Positions 26,106 to 34,286 of a stretch of 37,416 nucleotides of DNA are shown here, one piece after another. A program made the position numbers and the translations under genes. The stretch comes from Lachnospiraceae bacterium (lineage in GTDB: Bacteria; Bacillota; Clostridia; Lachnospirales; Lachnospiraceae), in NCBI GenBank assembly GCA_014804675.1, contig JAAUZH010000014.1:1-37416 (forward strand), read 5' to 3'. Position 1 is the first letter of the stretch, and the number at the start of each line of letters is the position of its first letter. The notes below the pieces were generated by a model. That model worked only from the letters and a program-made list of their open reading frames with translations. It was not told where the DNA came from and did not search any database.

Positions 26106-26980
26106 AGGATTATATTGTAAGAGCAACTGCAGCAGATGCACAGATCAGGGCATTTGCCTGTGTTACAAGAAATATGGTGGAAACAGCAAGAAGCGTTCAT
26201 GATACCAGCCCGGTAGTTACAGCGGCTCTTGGAAGGTTATTAACTGGAGGAGCTATGATGGGAAGCATGTTAAAAGGCGAAAACGATGTGCTGACCCTTC
26301 AGATACAGGGAAGCGGGCCGATAAAGGGCATGACGGTAACGGCGGATTCCAGGGCAAATGTAAAGGGATATGCTTTAAATCCCCAGGTAATGCTTCCCCC
26401 AAACGAGAAAGGAAAGCTGGATGTAGGCACAGCAGTAGGAATCGGTATTTTGAATGTCATCAAGGATTTAGGATTAAAAGAGCCTTATGTAGGACAAACT
26501 GTATTACAGACAGGAGAAATTGCCGATGATCTGACCTATTATTTTGCCGCCAGCGAACAGGTGCCCTCCAGCGTAGGGCTTGGGGTGCTGATGGAAAAAG
26601 ATAATACGGTAAAGCAGGCGGGAGGATTTATTGTACAGCTGATGCCGTTTGCCCAGGAGTGGGTAATTGAAAGGCTGGAAAAAAATCTGGAGAAGGTTAC
26701 CACCGTTACCAGTTTATTAGAAGAGGGAAAAACACCCCGGGAGATTTTGGAGCTTTTGCTGGAAGGAATGTCTATGGAAGTGCTGGACGAGATGCCCACT
26801 GCTTTTTCCTGCAATTGCAGCAAAGAAAGAGTGACCAGGGCAATTGTCAGCATCGGTGAGAAGGATATTCGGGAAATGATAGACGAAGGCAAAGAAATAG
26901 AAGTGAATTGTCATTTCTGTAATAAAAATTACACATATTCCGTAGAGGAATTGAAGGAAATGCTCAAGGCAGCAAGATAG
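26102..26980 (+). CDS. hslO: Redox-regulated chaperone Hsp33
   Basis: Hsp33 is a cytosolic holdase activated by oxidation of its zinc-bound cysteines. The 292-residue protein has the N-terminal substrate-binding domain (ARSVHDTSPVVTAALGRLLTGGAMMGSML in shortened form, GPIKGMTVTADSRANVKGY). It also has the C-terminal redox switch with Cys-x-Cys (SCNCSKER) and Cys-x-x-Cys (NCHFCNK) ligands, all four cysteines present. Length and start fit the family. ATGA overlap with the methyltransferase indicates coupling. Confidence 0.95.
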   Translation: MKDYIVRATAADAQIRAFACVTRNMVETARSVHDTSPVVTAALGRLLTGGAMMGSMLKGENDVLTLQIQGSGPIKGMTVTADSRANVKGYALNPQVMLPPNEKGKLDVGTAVGIGILNVIKDLGLKEPYVGQTVLQTGEIADDLTYYFAASEQVPSSVGLGVLMEKDNTVKQAGGFIVQLMPFAQEWVIERLEKNLEKVTTVTSLLEEGKTPREILELLLEGMSMEVLDEMPTAFSCNCSKERVTRAIVSIGEKDIREMIDEGKEIEVNCHFCNKNYTYSVEELKEMLKAAR

Positions 26981-27049
26981 CATATGACAATGTAGGAGAA
27001 ATTGTTTCAATGGACAGCAGGACAGTGGAAAAGGAGTAAAAGGAAAGCT

Positions 27050-28984
27050 ATGCAGCATGGATTTATTAAGGTGGCGGCAGTATCGCCCAAGATGAAAGTG
27101 GCAGACACAGATTATAACAAAAAGCAGATTTGCGAATGTCTGGAGGAAGCGGAAAGAAACGGAGCAAAGATTATTGTATTTCCGGAGCTTAGTATTACGG
27201 GATATACATGCGGAGATTTATTTTTGCAGGAAACCCTTTTAAAGGGAGCAAGGCAGGCATTGGAAGAAATCGTGGAGTTTACAGATGGAATGGATGCTCT
27301 TGTTTTCGTAGGAATGCCCTTGGAAGTGGGAAATAAATTGTATAATGTGGCAGCAGTAATCAATTGCGGGGAGCTGCTTGCTTTTATTCCCAAAACCCAT
27401 ATTCCAAGCTATGGAGAATTTTATGAGGCAAGACATTTTGCAAGGGGAAATGCATCTGCCGTCCCAGTGTCCTTTGCAGGAGAAGAAATTCCTTTTGGAA
27501 CCCATATTTTATTTGAAACCGATGCGTTAGAAGGAATGGTTGTGGCAGCGGAAATCTGTGAGGATATCTGGGTGGCAAACCCGCCAAGCACCTCACATGC
27601 CCTGGCAGGAGCCAATGTAATCGTGAATCTTTCTGCCTCCAATGAGAATGTGGGCAAGGATGAATACAGACAGATGCTTGTAAAGTCGGCAAGCGCAAGA
27701 TTAGTGTCGGCTTATATTTTTACAAGCGCAGGAGAAGGAGAATCCACCCAGGACGTGGTGTTTGGAGCCCATAATATGATAGCGGAAAATGGTACGATGT
27801 TAGCCGAGGCAAATCCCTTTCAAGCCCATATTTTGTATGGGGATATTGATATCCACCGCCTGAAAATGGAAAGAAGAAGGATAACCACTTATGAGAATCC
27901 CTGGGAAATGACAAATGAGACGGCAGGATATCTGACGATTCCCTTTGCTCTTGTCAGGGAAGAAACAAAGCTGACCAGAAGCTTTCTGCAGACGCCCTTT
28001 GTTCCCGTTGACAAGGAAAAAAAGGAAAAACGATGTGAACAAATATTATCCATACAGTCTTTCGGACTGGTAAAAAGATACCAGCATACGAAATGCCAAT
28101 ATGCCGTAATCGGAATTTCCGGGGGATTGGATTCCACACTGGCGCTGTTAGTAACTGCCAGAGCCTTTGATTTGCTCGGATTAGACAGGAAACGTATCTA
28201 TTCGGTTACGATGCCGTGCTTTGGCACAACGGACAGGACTTATGACAATGCCTGCAGGCTTGCAGAGGCATTGGGCACTACGTTACAGGAGGTGGATATT
28301 AAAGAGGCGGTTACTGTCCACTTTAAAGATATTGAACAAGATATGGAGAAGCATGATGTTACTTATGAGAACGGACAGGCAAGAGAAAGAACGCAGGTGC
28401 TGATGGACATTGCCAACAAGATAGGAGGGCTTGTAATCGGAACCGGGGATATGTCGGAGCTTGCCCTTGGATGGGCAACCTATAATGGAGATCATATGTC
28501 CATGTACGGAGTGAATGCAGGCGTGCCCAAAACTCTTGTACGGCATCTGGTAGGCTATTACGGAGAAACATGCAATGACCAAAAATTGCGTGAAATTTTA
28601 ATGGATGTATTGGACACCCCGGTCAGTCCGGAACTTTTACCCCCGAAAGAGGGCAGGATTTCTCAAAAGACAGAAGACCTGGTAGGCCCCTACGAACTCC
28701 ATGACTTTTTTCTGTATTATATGCTGCGGTGCGGGTATTCTCCTTCCAAGGTATACCGAATTGCATTGACAGCCTTTGAAAACCTATATACGAAAGAGAT
28801 AATATTAAAGTGGCTGAACATTTTTTATCAACGGTTTTTTACCCAGCAGTTCAAACGTTCCTGCCTGCCGGATGGACCGAAGATAGGAAGTGTTGCAGTC
28901 TCACCAAGAGGAGATCTGCGTATGCCTTCCGATGCGTCCTGTGCCATTTGGAAGAAGGAGCTGGAAGGGCTTTCTGATTCTTGA
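27050..28984 (+). CDS. nadE: Glutamine-dependent NAD+ synthetase
   Basis: Last step of NAD synthesis: ATP-dependent amidation of deamido-NAD using ammonia from glutamine. The 644-residue protein joins an N-terminal nitrilase-type glutaminase, with catalytic triad Glu46 (FPELSITGY), Lys115 (IPKTHIP) and Cys170 (AAEICEDIW), to a C-terminal synthetase with the PP-loop SGGLDS (about residue 356). The downstream GTGDMSELALGWATYNGD and GVNAGVPKTLV (shortened) are also conserved. AAAAGGAAAG supports the ATG at 27050; the frame is open further up to 27002 without a better site. A terminator follows. Confidence 0.95.
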   Translation: MQHGFIKVAAVSPKMKVADTDYNKKQICECLEEAERNGAKIIVFPELSITGYTCGDLFLQETLLKGARQALEEIVEFTDGMDALVFVGMPLEVGNKLYNVAAVINCGELLAFIPKTHIPSYGEFYEARHFARGNASAVPVSFAGEEIPFGTHILFETDALEGMVVAAEICEDIWVANPPSTSHALAGANVIVNLSASNENVGKDEYRQMLVKSASARLVSAYIFTSAGEGESTQDVVFGAHNMIAENGTMLAEANPFQAHILYGDIDIHRLKMERRRITTYENPWEMTNETAGYLTIPFALVREETKLTRSFLQTPFVPVDKEKKEKRCEQILSIQSFGLVKRYQHTKCQYAVIGISGGLDSTLALLVTARAFDLLGLDRKRIYSVTMPCFGTTDRTYDNACRLAEALGTTLQEVDIKEAVTVHFKDIEQDMEKHDVTYENGQARERTQVLMDIANKIGGLVIGTGDMSELALGWATYNGDHMSMYGVNAGVPKTLVRHLVGYYGETCNDQKLREILMDVLDTPVSPELLPPKEGRISQKTEDLVGPYELHDFFLYYMLRCGYSPSKVYRIALTAFENLYTKEIILKWLNIFYQRFFTQQFKRSCLPDGPKIGSVAVSPRGDLRMPSDASCAIWKKELEGLSDS

Positions 28985-29026
28985 CATTTTTTCCTGTGTG
29001 TGCCAGAATAAAGAAATGTGTAGTGG

Positions 29027-29062
29027 AAAGCGCAAATCCGAGCAATTGGGTTTGCGCTTTTT
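29027..29062 (+). terminator. Terminator after nadE
   Basis: A 13-bp stem with one wobble (AAAGCGCAAATCC / GGGTTTGCGCTTT), 8-base loop, then a T-run. Confidence 0.85.
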
Positions 29063-29082
29063 ATATTCATGAAATTTAAGAA

Positions 29083-29102
29083 AAATCTGAAAAAACAGAT
29101 TT
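29083..29102 (-). terminator. Small hairpin, possible terminator for the convergent FMN-binding-like gene
   Basis: AAATCTG-AAAAAA-CAGATTT, a perfect 7-bp stem 69 bases past the stop of the minus-strand gene. On that strand a T-rich stretch follows. Confidence 0.4.
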
Positions 29103-29171
29103 GCTAAACAGATATCTCTGCTGTTTCTGTTGATGGAGCAATTGCCACTCTCTTATTAAGAACAGCAATCC

Positions 29172-29651
29172 TTAAGGAACAACAGAATCTTCTGCCTGTG
29201 GCACAGCCTGTTTGACCGCAGCCTTTTCCAGAGAATCTTCAATGGCTTCCAATAAAATGGAAGAGGTATATTTATTATCATCCGAATATGTAATATTTTC
29301 CAGACTCTGCCCTTCATAAATCTGGTCGATGATTTCCTCAAAGGCTGGCTCGATCAGCGGATACATGGTAGTGACCGCTTCATCCAGGTTTACAAGCTGA
29401 ATAGAGTTGATGTTGTTCTCATCTACCACCACCTGAATATCCACTGCATGGTTATTTAACATAAGGGAAGCAGTGTAGACCCCCGGCACATATGCCGCAG
29501 AAGCTGTCTCCTGTGTCGTGGCATTTTCCTTGTTCTTTGGAAGAAACATTAAAATAAGCAGTATAATAAAAAGAATTCCCAAAAGAACAAAAATTCCTGT
29601 GTAAATTAATTCTTTCATGTGAAGCACAACGATTTTAGTTTTTGGACGCAT
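29172..29651 (-). CDS. Membrane-anchored protein with an FMN_bind-like domain
   Basis: A 159-residue protein with one N-terminal membrane helix (about residues 13-35; ELIYTGIFVLLGILFIILLI), a short Thr/Ala/Glu linker and an external domain. The domain (PGVYTASLMLNNHAVDIQVVVDENNINSIQL, shortened) and the later DQIYEGQSLENITY follow the layout of FMN-binding domains seen in RnfG/NqrC-like and related redox proteins. The covalent-attachment SGAT motif of RnfG is not present, so flavin binding is uncertain. AAAGGAT precedes the ATG. Monocistronic, convergent with nadE. Confidence 0.65.
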   Translation of the reverse strand: MRPKTKIVVLHMKELIYTGIFVLLGILFIILLILMFLPKNKENATTQETASAAYVPGVYTASLMLNNHAVDIQVVVDENNINSIQLVNLDEAVTTMYPLIEPAFEEIIDQIYEGQSLENITYSDDNKYTSSILLEAIEDSLEKAAVKQAVPQAEDSVVP

Positions 29652-29795
29652 ATCCTTTGCTCCTAAAGTAGTGGTATTTCTATATGGTATGAGCAGGAAA
29701 GAAAAAATATGCCAAGGACTGCTATTTTTGTCAGGGCTTATAAAATATGGAAAAGATTGTTAACCAAATTTATGAAAAAAAATAAATAAAATAGC

Positions 29796-29877
29796 TTGCT
29801 TCAAATTAGAATAAGTAGTATTATATCAATGGATTATTGCTTGGATGTGTTTTCTTACATATAATACTTAGCAATAA
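29796..29877 (+). promoter_or_regulatory. Tandem promoters and inverted repeat upstream of the Pro/Thr-repeat protein
   Basis: Two promoters share the -35 TTGCTT: 29796-29801 with TATTAT (29819-29824), and 29837-29842 with TATAAT (29860-29865), both with 17-base spacers. An 8-bp inverted repeat (TTATTGCT 29834-29841, AGCAATAA 29870-29877) brackets the second. This is the main content of the gene-free stretch 29652-29990; the remaining leader (about 29878-29990) shows only the strong AAAGGAGAGAG ribosome site. Confidence 0.6.
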
Positions 29878-29990
29878 GTTATGAGAAGTTTATCTTATAG
29901 TAAGATTCGGAATCAGCAGGAAAATGAAAACGGCACATTCTAAGTGATAAGTAGAAGGGCAAAGAACTGTTAAAAAAGGAGAGAGAAAAA

Positions 29991-30935
29991 ATGATTAAAC
30001 AAATTATGAAACAGTGCCAGAAGCATTTGGCAATGCTTTTGGCAACAGCAGTAGTTATAGCTGGTCTCCCGGTTGTGACTGCAGATGCTGCAATATTTAT
30101 TTACGAGGATGAGGATGGAAACGAACAACAAGTTAGTGCAAATACTATAAAAGAGTTTGAGGACAAAGTTAGCGGTGATGTCATTTCTTATGATAAAGAT
30201 GGGAAAGTACTTACTGAAGAGGAGTTGAGCTCCCTTAGTGATAATGACACAGTTCATGCAACGGTTTCATGGAATAATTCAGTGTCAGGTAATGTACCAA
30301 CACCAACACCAACACCGGACCCAACACCAACACCGGACCCAACACCAACACCGGACCCAACACCGGCTCCGACACCAACACCGGCTCCGACACCAACACC
30401 AACACCGGACCCAACACCAACACCAACTCCAGTACCAGTAAAACCAACCTTGAAATTAAATGTTACAAAGCTCCCATTACAGCTTGGTAAATCTACAACA
30501 GCAGTAACAGCAAGCGGCATGGTAAAAGGTGATAAGGTTGCATCCTGGACTTCATCTAATAAGAAAATCGTGACTGTTACAAGCAAAGGTAAGATTACTG
30601 CTAAGAAAGTAGGCACTGCAACCATTACTGTAAAGACAAAATTAGGAGCAACAGCAAAGGTAAAGGTTACTGTTCAGAAGAAAGCAGTAGCATTAAAGTC
30701 AATTAGCGTAAATAAAACAAAAGTGTCAATTGTAAAGGGCAAGAAATTTACGATTACGGTTACAAAATCCCCAGTTACAGCACTGGATAAAGTAACATTT
30801 AAGACTTCTAACAAGAAAGTTGCAACAGTTAGCAGCAAGGGTGTCATTACAGCGAAAAAGGCTGGTACGGCAACCATTACTGTAAAAGCTGGAAAGAAGA
30901 CAAAAAAAATCAAAGTTACTGTAAAGAAGAAATAA
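29991..30935 (+). CDS. Secreted protein with Pro/Thr repeat spacer and two Big_2 domains
   Basis: A 314-residue exported protein. The signal peptide is about residues 1-33 (cleavage near VTADAA). A short N-terminal domain of about 65 residues ([33 protein letters not shown]) is not recognised. A rigid linker of about 50 residues of PTPTPD/PAPTPT repeats follows, then two Ig-like Big_2 domains (about 155-230 and 233-313), each ending in the signature [19 protein letters not shown] or its close variant. There is no catalytic domain and no anchor motif, so it is probably wall-associated and structural or adhesive. The Big_2 units resemble those fused to the SGNH hydrolases at 15345-17588. Confidence 0.8.
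   Translation: MIKQIMKQCQKHLAMLLATAVVIAGLPVVTADAAIFIYEDEDGNEQQVSANTIKEFEDKVSGDVISYDKDGKVLTEEELSSLSDNDTVHATVSWNNSVSGNVPTPTPTPDPTPTPDPTPTPDPTPAPTPTPAPTPTPTPDPTPTPTPVPVKPTLKLNVTKLPLQLGKSTTAVTASGMVKGDKVASWTSSNKKIVTVTSKGKITAKKVGTATITVKTKLGATAKVKVTVQKKAVALKSISVNKTKVSIVKGKKFTITVTKSPVTALDKVTFKTSNKKVATVSSKGVITAKKAGTATITVKAGKKTKKIKVTVKKK
30298..30440 (+). repeat. 18-bp tandem repeats encoding the Pro/Thr spacer
   Basis: Units of the form ACACCAACACCGGACCCA recur every 18 bp (GGAC at 30317, 30335, 30353), then in degenerate form with GGCTCC replacing GGACCC. The array encodes PTPTPD and PTPTPA units and is prone to in-frame length change. Confidence 0.88.
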
Positions 30936-30963
30936 ATAATATTTTTGCCTGCTTTTTCCATAC

Positions 30964-31006
30964 GAAAAAGGGCACGATGTCAGTCAGCTGGCATGGTGCC
31001 TTTTTT
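30964..31006 (+). terminator. Terminator after the Pro/Thr-repeat protein gene
   Basis: A long hairpin: AAAAAGGGCAC and ATGTCAG pair with CTGGCAT and GTGCCTTTTTT around a TCAG loop, with one G.G mismatch, ending in six Ts. Confidence 0.88.
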
Positions 31007-31010
31007 GATA

Positions 31011-31039
31011 TTGCAATCTTTATTGAAAAAATGTATGAT
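31011..31039 (+). promoter_or_regulatory. Promoter of the GT2-DUF2298 operon
   Basis: TTGCAA (31011-31016), 17 bases, TATGAT (31034-31039), 45 bases before the GT2 start. Confidence 0.65.
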
Positions 31040-31084
31040 GGGAATGGCAGTAATAGCTAGAACGCAAACATAAAGGTGAAAAAT

Positions 31085-31795
31085 ATGGATAAATTATATA
31101 TTATTATTCCAGCCTACAATGAAGAATCCAACATTGAACAGGTGATTAATGATTGGTATCCGGTGGTGGAAAAAGTTGGCGGAGACAGCAGATTGATTAT
31201 TATTAATGATGGCAGCAGGGATAATACATATGAAATTATGCAGAAACTGAAAAAGGAAAAAGAACTTACTATGTTCCAGCCTATGACTAAGGAAAACGGC
31301 GGTCATGGAGCGACAATTCTGTTTGGTTATCATTATGCGATTCAACAGGGGGCGGATTATATTTTTCAGACAGATTCTGACGGTCAGACATTGCCGGAGG
31401 AGTTCTGGCAGTTTTGGGAAGAAAGAGAACAGTACGATATGCTGATTGGGCATCGCAGCAAGCGTGAAGATGGTTCATCCAGAGTCTTTGTGACAAAGAC
31501 GTTAAAACTGGTGATTCGCATCTGTTTTGGGGTTTCGGTGACGGATGCCAATACGCCTTTCCGGGTCATGAAGGTCAGTACTCTGAAAAACTATATTGGG
31601 TTGATTCCGAAAGACTATAATTTGTCTAATGTGATTATTTCTGTTATCTACGCAAAGAAACAACTGGCAGTAAAATATATCCCGATTACTTTTAGAGAAC
31701 GTCAGGGTGGTGTAAACTCTATTAATATTAAGAAGATTATAGGAATTGGTAAGCAGGCAGTGAAAGATTTCAGGGTAATTGAAAAAACAATATAA
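31085..31795 (+). CDS. Family 2 glycosyltransferase (polyprenyl-phosphate sugar synthase type)
   Basis: A 236-residue GT-A enzyme with no membrane segment. It shows IIIPAYNEESNIEQVI at the N-terminus, INDGSRDNT (nucleotide-binding Asp), FQTDSDGQT (metal-binding D-x-D type) and RQGGVNSINIKK near the C-terminus, the pattern of dolichol-phosphate mannose synthase-like proteins. It likely makes a polyprenyl-phosphate-linked sugar on the inner face of the membrane. The start is ATG 31085 behind AAAGGTG; the in-frame GTG at 31076 overlaps that site. The gene 9 bases downstream encodes a membrane protein that may use the product. Confidence 0.85.
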   Translation: MDKLYIIIPAYNEESNIEQVINDWYPVVEKVGGDSRLIIINDGSRDNTYEIMQKLKKEKELTMFQPMTKENGGHGATILFGYHYAIQQGADYIFQTDSDGQTLPEEFWQFWEEREQYDMLIGHRSKREDGSSRVFVTKTLKLVIRICFGVSVTDANTPFRVMKVSTLKNYIGLIPKDYNLSNVIISVIYAKKQLAVKYIPITFRERQGGVNSINIKKIIGIGKQAVKDFRVIEKTI

Positions 31796-31804
31796 GGTGA
31801 TATT

Positions 31805-34111
31805 ATGAAAAAAGAATTACAAAAGGAAAAAATCATAACAGGAGTGCTTGCAGCATTTGCAATTCTAACCGTGATTTTAGGCATTTTCTATATGGGAGGG
31901 GATTTTGGAAAGGTATTATTATGGTGGGGGGTTTTACTGGTACTCGGTGTGATTAACATGCCTCTTATCTACATGATGTTTTCCAGATTCAGTGATTTTG
32001 GATGGGCATTTTCAAAATCCATAGGTCTTGCATTGTCGGCGTGGCTTATGTGGATACTATCCTCAACTAAAATCATGAAATTCAGTCAGCCCGGCTGTAT
32101 TTTTGTATGTGTGTTGCTACTGGTTCTCAATGGCCTGTTATATTTTTTCTGTTATGGGAAAAAACAGAAAAAGATCAGTTTTACTCATGAAAATATAAAT
32201 AGTATTCTCTGGGTAGAGATTATTTTTTTAGCAATGTTTATCTTTTGGAGTTATTTGAGAGGGTGCAGACCAGAGGCATACGGAACGGAAAAGTTTATGG
32301 ATTTTGGATTCATGAAAATTATGGAACGTTCTGAATACATGCCGCCACAGGATTTATGGTTATCCGGGCAATCACTGAATTATTATTATGTAGGACAGTT
32401 TGTGGGCTCTTTTCTGTCAAAGCTTTCTGGTATTGGCGTGGAATATGGATATAACCTGATGCTGATGACCATTGCGGCATTAAGCTGCGCACTTATATTT
32501 TCGCTGGTGCGTAATTGTTTTGCACAGCTTACCTTTGAAAAAATAAAAAATGTAAGGGTATTCGGGGTGATTGCGGGAATCATCAGTATTCTGGCAACGG
32601 TATTTGCGGGAAACGGACACTATATTATATATGGTATGTTAAGACCATGGCTTCAAAAGTTTACCGGAGCAGAAGTGTCATCTTTCCAGTTTTGGAATTC
32701 CACAAGATATATCGGATATGAACCGGATGTTCCGGATAAAACAATACATGAGTTTCCGTCCTACTCATTTATACTGGGAGATTTGCATGCACATGTAATC
32801 AATATTATTTTTGTACTTTCGGTATTAGGGATTTTATTTGCGTGGCTTTTGTATCGGCGGGATTTAATGAAAAATAGTAAGAAATATTCTATTGTACAGG
32901 AGATTTTTACACCTCATATATTGATACTGGGATTTTTGATTGGATTCTTTCATACTACAAATTTCTGGGATTACCCGATTTACTATGTGGTTTGCGGTGC
33001 AGTCATTTTGTTCTCTAATATTGTGCTTTGCAATTTTGATAAGTATTCTATTGTGATGACGGCAATCCATGGAGTATTGATTTTTGCAATCGCTACCATT
33101 TGCTGTCTGCCTTTTACACTGGCATTCAACCAGATTTCAACAGAAATCAAGTTTTGTGAAAATCATACACCATTTTATCAATTGACAATACTTTGGGGAA
33201 TACCAATTTTTACAGTAGTATTGTATATTGTCAATATGATTTATCGTAATATCAGGGAGGGCGCATATAAGGATGCCAGGCATATGAAGCCGGTGGCACG
33301 TTTCTTTGGCACAATGAAGAGTGCGGATTTATTTATGTTTGTATTAGGGCTTTGTGCTATCGGACTTACTTTTATGCCGGAAGTGATTTATGTAAAAGAT
33401 ATTTATGAGGGTGACCATTCCAGAGCTAACACCATGTTTAAGCTGACTTATCAGGCATATATTATGTATGGCATTGTGATTGGATATGCGGTAATGAAAA
33501 TGTTTGTACAGGGTAAGGGAATGATCCGCAGATGTTGTGTGCTGATTTCAATTCTGGTGCTTCTTACTCTGGGATATTTTGGAAATGCAAGCAAGACGTG
33601 GTTTGGTGAGTATGCCAATAAAGATACTTACAAGAGCTTAGATGCGACTGACTTCATGGAAACGGAATGCTACGCAGATTACGAAGCAACGAACTGGCTG
33701 AATGACAATATAGAAGGAACACCGGTAGTGTTAGAAGCAAACGGTGACAGCTATACATTCTATGAGCGTGTTTCCACGATCACAGGTTTGCCAACCGTAT
33801 TGGGCTGGAGAACTCATGAATGGCTGTGGCAGTGTGAGGCAAACGGTGATTTGCCGGAAATTGTTAGTGAAAGAGAAGAAGATGTAAGAAATATTTATAC
33901 TGCAACAGATGTGAATGTGGCAAAAGAAATCATTGAAAAATACGATATTTCTTATATTTATATAGGAAAATGTGAATATGAAAAGTTTCCGGAAATGAAT
34001 ATGGACTTTTTAAGGAGTCTAGGTGAAGTGGTGTATGAAATTACTACAGATTTGACGATTTCCGGCCAGATGATGGAAAAAACCACTTACATTATTGAAA
34101 CAAACCGATAA
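31805..34111 (+). CDS. DUF2298 'YYY' integral membrane protein
   Basis: A 768-residue polytopic protein with about 14 hydrophobic segments followed by a soluble tail of about 170 residues. The block RPEAYGTEKFMDFGF, SEYMPPQDLW and GQSLNYYYVGQF (about residues 157-202) is the signature of the DUF2298 / Chlor_Arch_YYY family, whose members look like GT-C glycosyltransferases. Glu and Asp in the first external loop of this block are candidate catalytic residues. The preceding GT2 gene supplies a plausible lipid-linked donor, so the pair may glycosylate a surface polymer or protein. AAGGTGAT precedes the ATG. Confidence 0.85.
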   Translation: MKKELQKEKIITGVLAAFAILTVILGIFYMGGDFGKVLLWWGVLLVLGVINMPLIYMMFSRFSDFGWAFSKSIGLALSAWLMWILSSTKIMKFSQPGCIFVCVLLLVLNGLLYFFCYGKKQKKISFTHENINSILWVEIIFLAMFIFWSYLRGCRPEAYGTEKFMDFGFMKIMERSEYMPPQDLWLSGQSLNYYYVGQFVGSFLSKLSGIGVEYGYNLMLMTIAALSCALIFSLVRNCFAQLTFEKIKNVRVFGVIAGIISILATVFAGNGHYIIYGMLRPWLQKFTGAEVSSFQFWNSTRYIGYEPDVPDKTIHEFPSYSFILGDLHAHVINIIFVLSVLGILFAWLLYRRDLMKNSKKYSIVQEIFTPHILILGFLIGFFHTTNFWDYPIYYVVCGAVILFSNIVLCNFDKYSIVMTAIHGVLIFAIATICCLPFTLAFNQISTEIKFCENHTPFYQLTILWGIPIFTVVLYIVNMIYRNIREGAYKDARHMKPVARFFGTMKSADLFMFVLGLCAIGLTFMPEVIYVKDIYEGDHSRANTMFKLTYQAYIMYGIVIGYAVMKMFVQGKGMIRRCCVLISILVLLTLGYFGNASKTWFGEYANKDTYKSLDATDFMETECYADYEATNWLNDNIEGTPVVLEANGDSYTFYERVSTITGLPTVLGWRTHEWLWQCEANGDLPEIVSEREEDVRNIYTATDVNVAKEIIEKYDISYIYIGKCEYEKFPEMNMDFLRSLGEVVYEITTDLTISGQMMEKTTYIIETNR

Positions 34112-34149
34112 ACGTAAAACTACTTTAATTTGATTTTCCTCCTATCCGG

Positions 34150-34179
34150 TTGACAAAATACCATACAAGCTGTTATGAT
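34150..34179 (+). promoter_or_regulatory. Promoter of glnA
   Basis: TTGACA (34150-34155), an 18-base spacer and TATGAT (34174-34179). Transcription should start near 34185, immediately at the leader hairpin. Confidence 0.7.
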
Positions 34180-34184
34180 GTACA

Positions 34185-34229
34185 AGGAACAAAGGCGTTC
34201 CTCTTATAGGGGAGGAGTGCCTATTTTTA
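34185..34229 (+). promoter_or_regulatory. glnA leader: antiterminator hairpin with A-x-x-G hexaloop overlapping an intrinsic terminator
   Basis: Hairpin 1: AGGAAC (34185-34190), hexaloop AAAGGC (34191-34196; A at 1, G at 4), GTTCCT (34197-34202). Hairpin 2, the terminator: GGCGTTCCTC (34194-34203) pairs with GAGGAGTGCC (34212-34221) with two G.U pairs, then TATTTTTA. Bases 34194-34202 belong to both, so only one can form. Hexaloops with A1 and G4 are the known ANTAR-binding signature. Only one such hairpin is visible here, while most described ANTAR targets have two. Confidence 0.65.
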
Positions 34230-34286
34230 TGCGACAAACCTTCCTGAAAAGAGAAATCATAAATAGAATGGAAAGGAAGTAGTCTG

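Noticed and set aside
30298..30440. CRISPR-like array
   Set aside because: The repeats are 18 bp, contiguous and in frame, with no spacers; they encode a Pro/Thr linker. The antisense and shifted frames through it are artefacts of the repeat.
34240..34279. Sequestration of the glnA ribosome site by CTTCCT (34240-34245) pairing with AGGAAG (34274-34279)
   Set aside because: The loop is 28 bases of AT-rich sequence and the stem is only 6 bp, so it could be chance; not strong enough to report as a feature.
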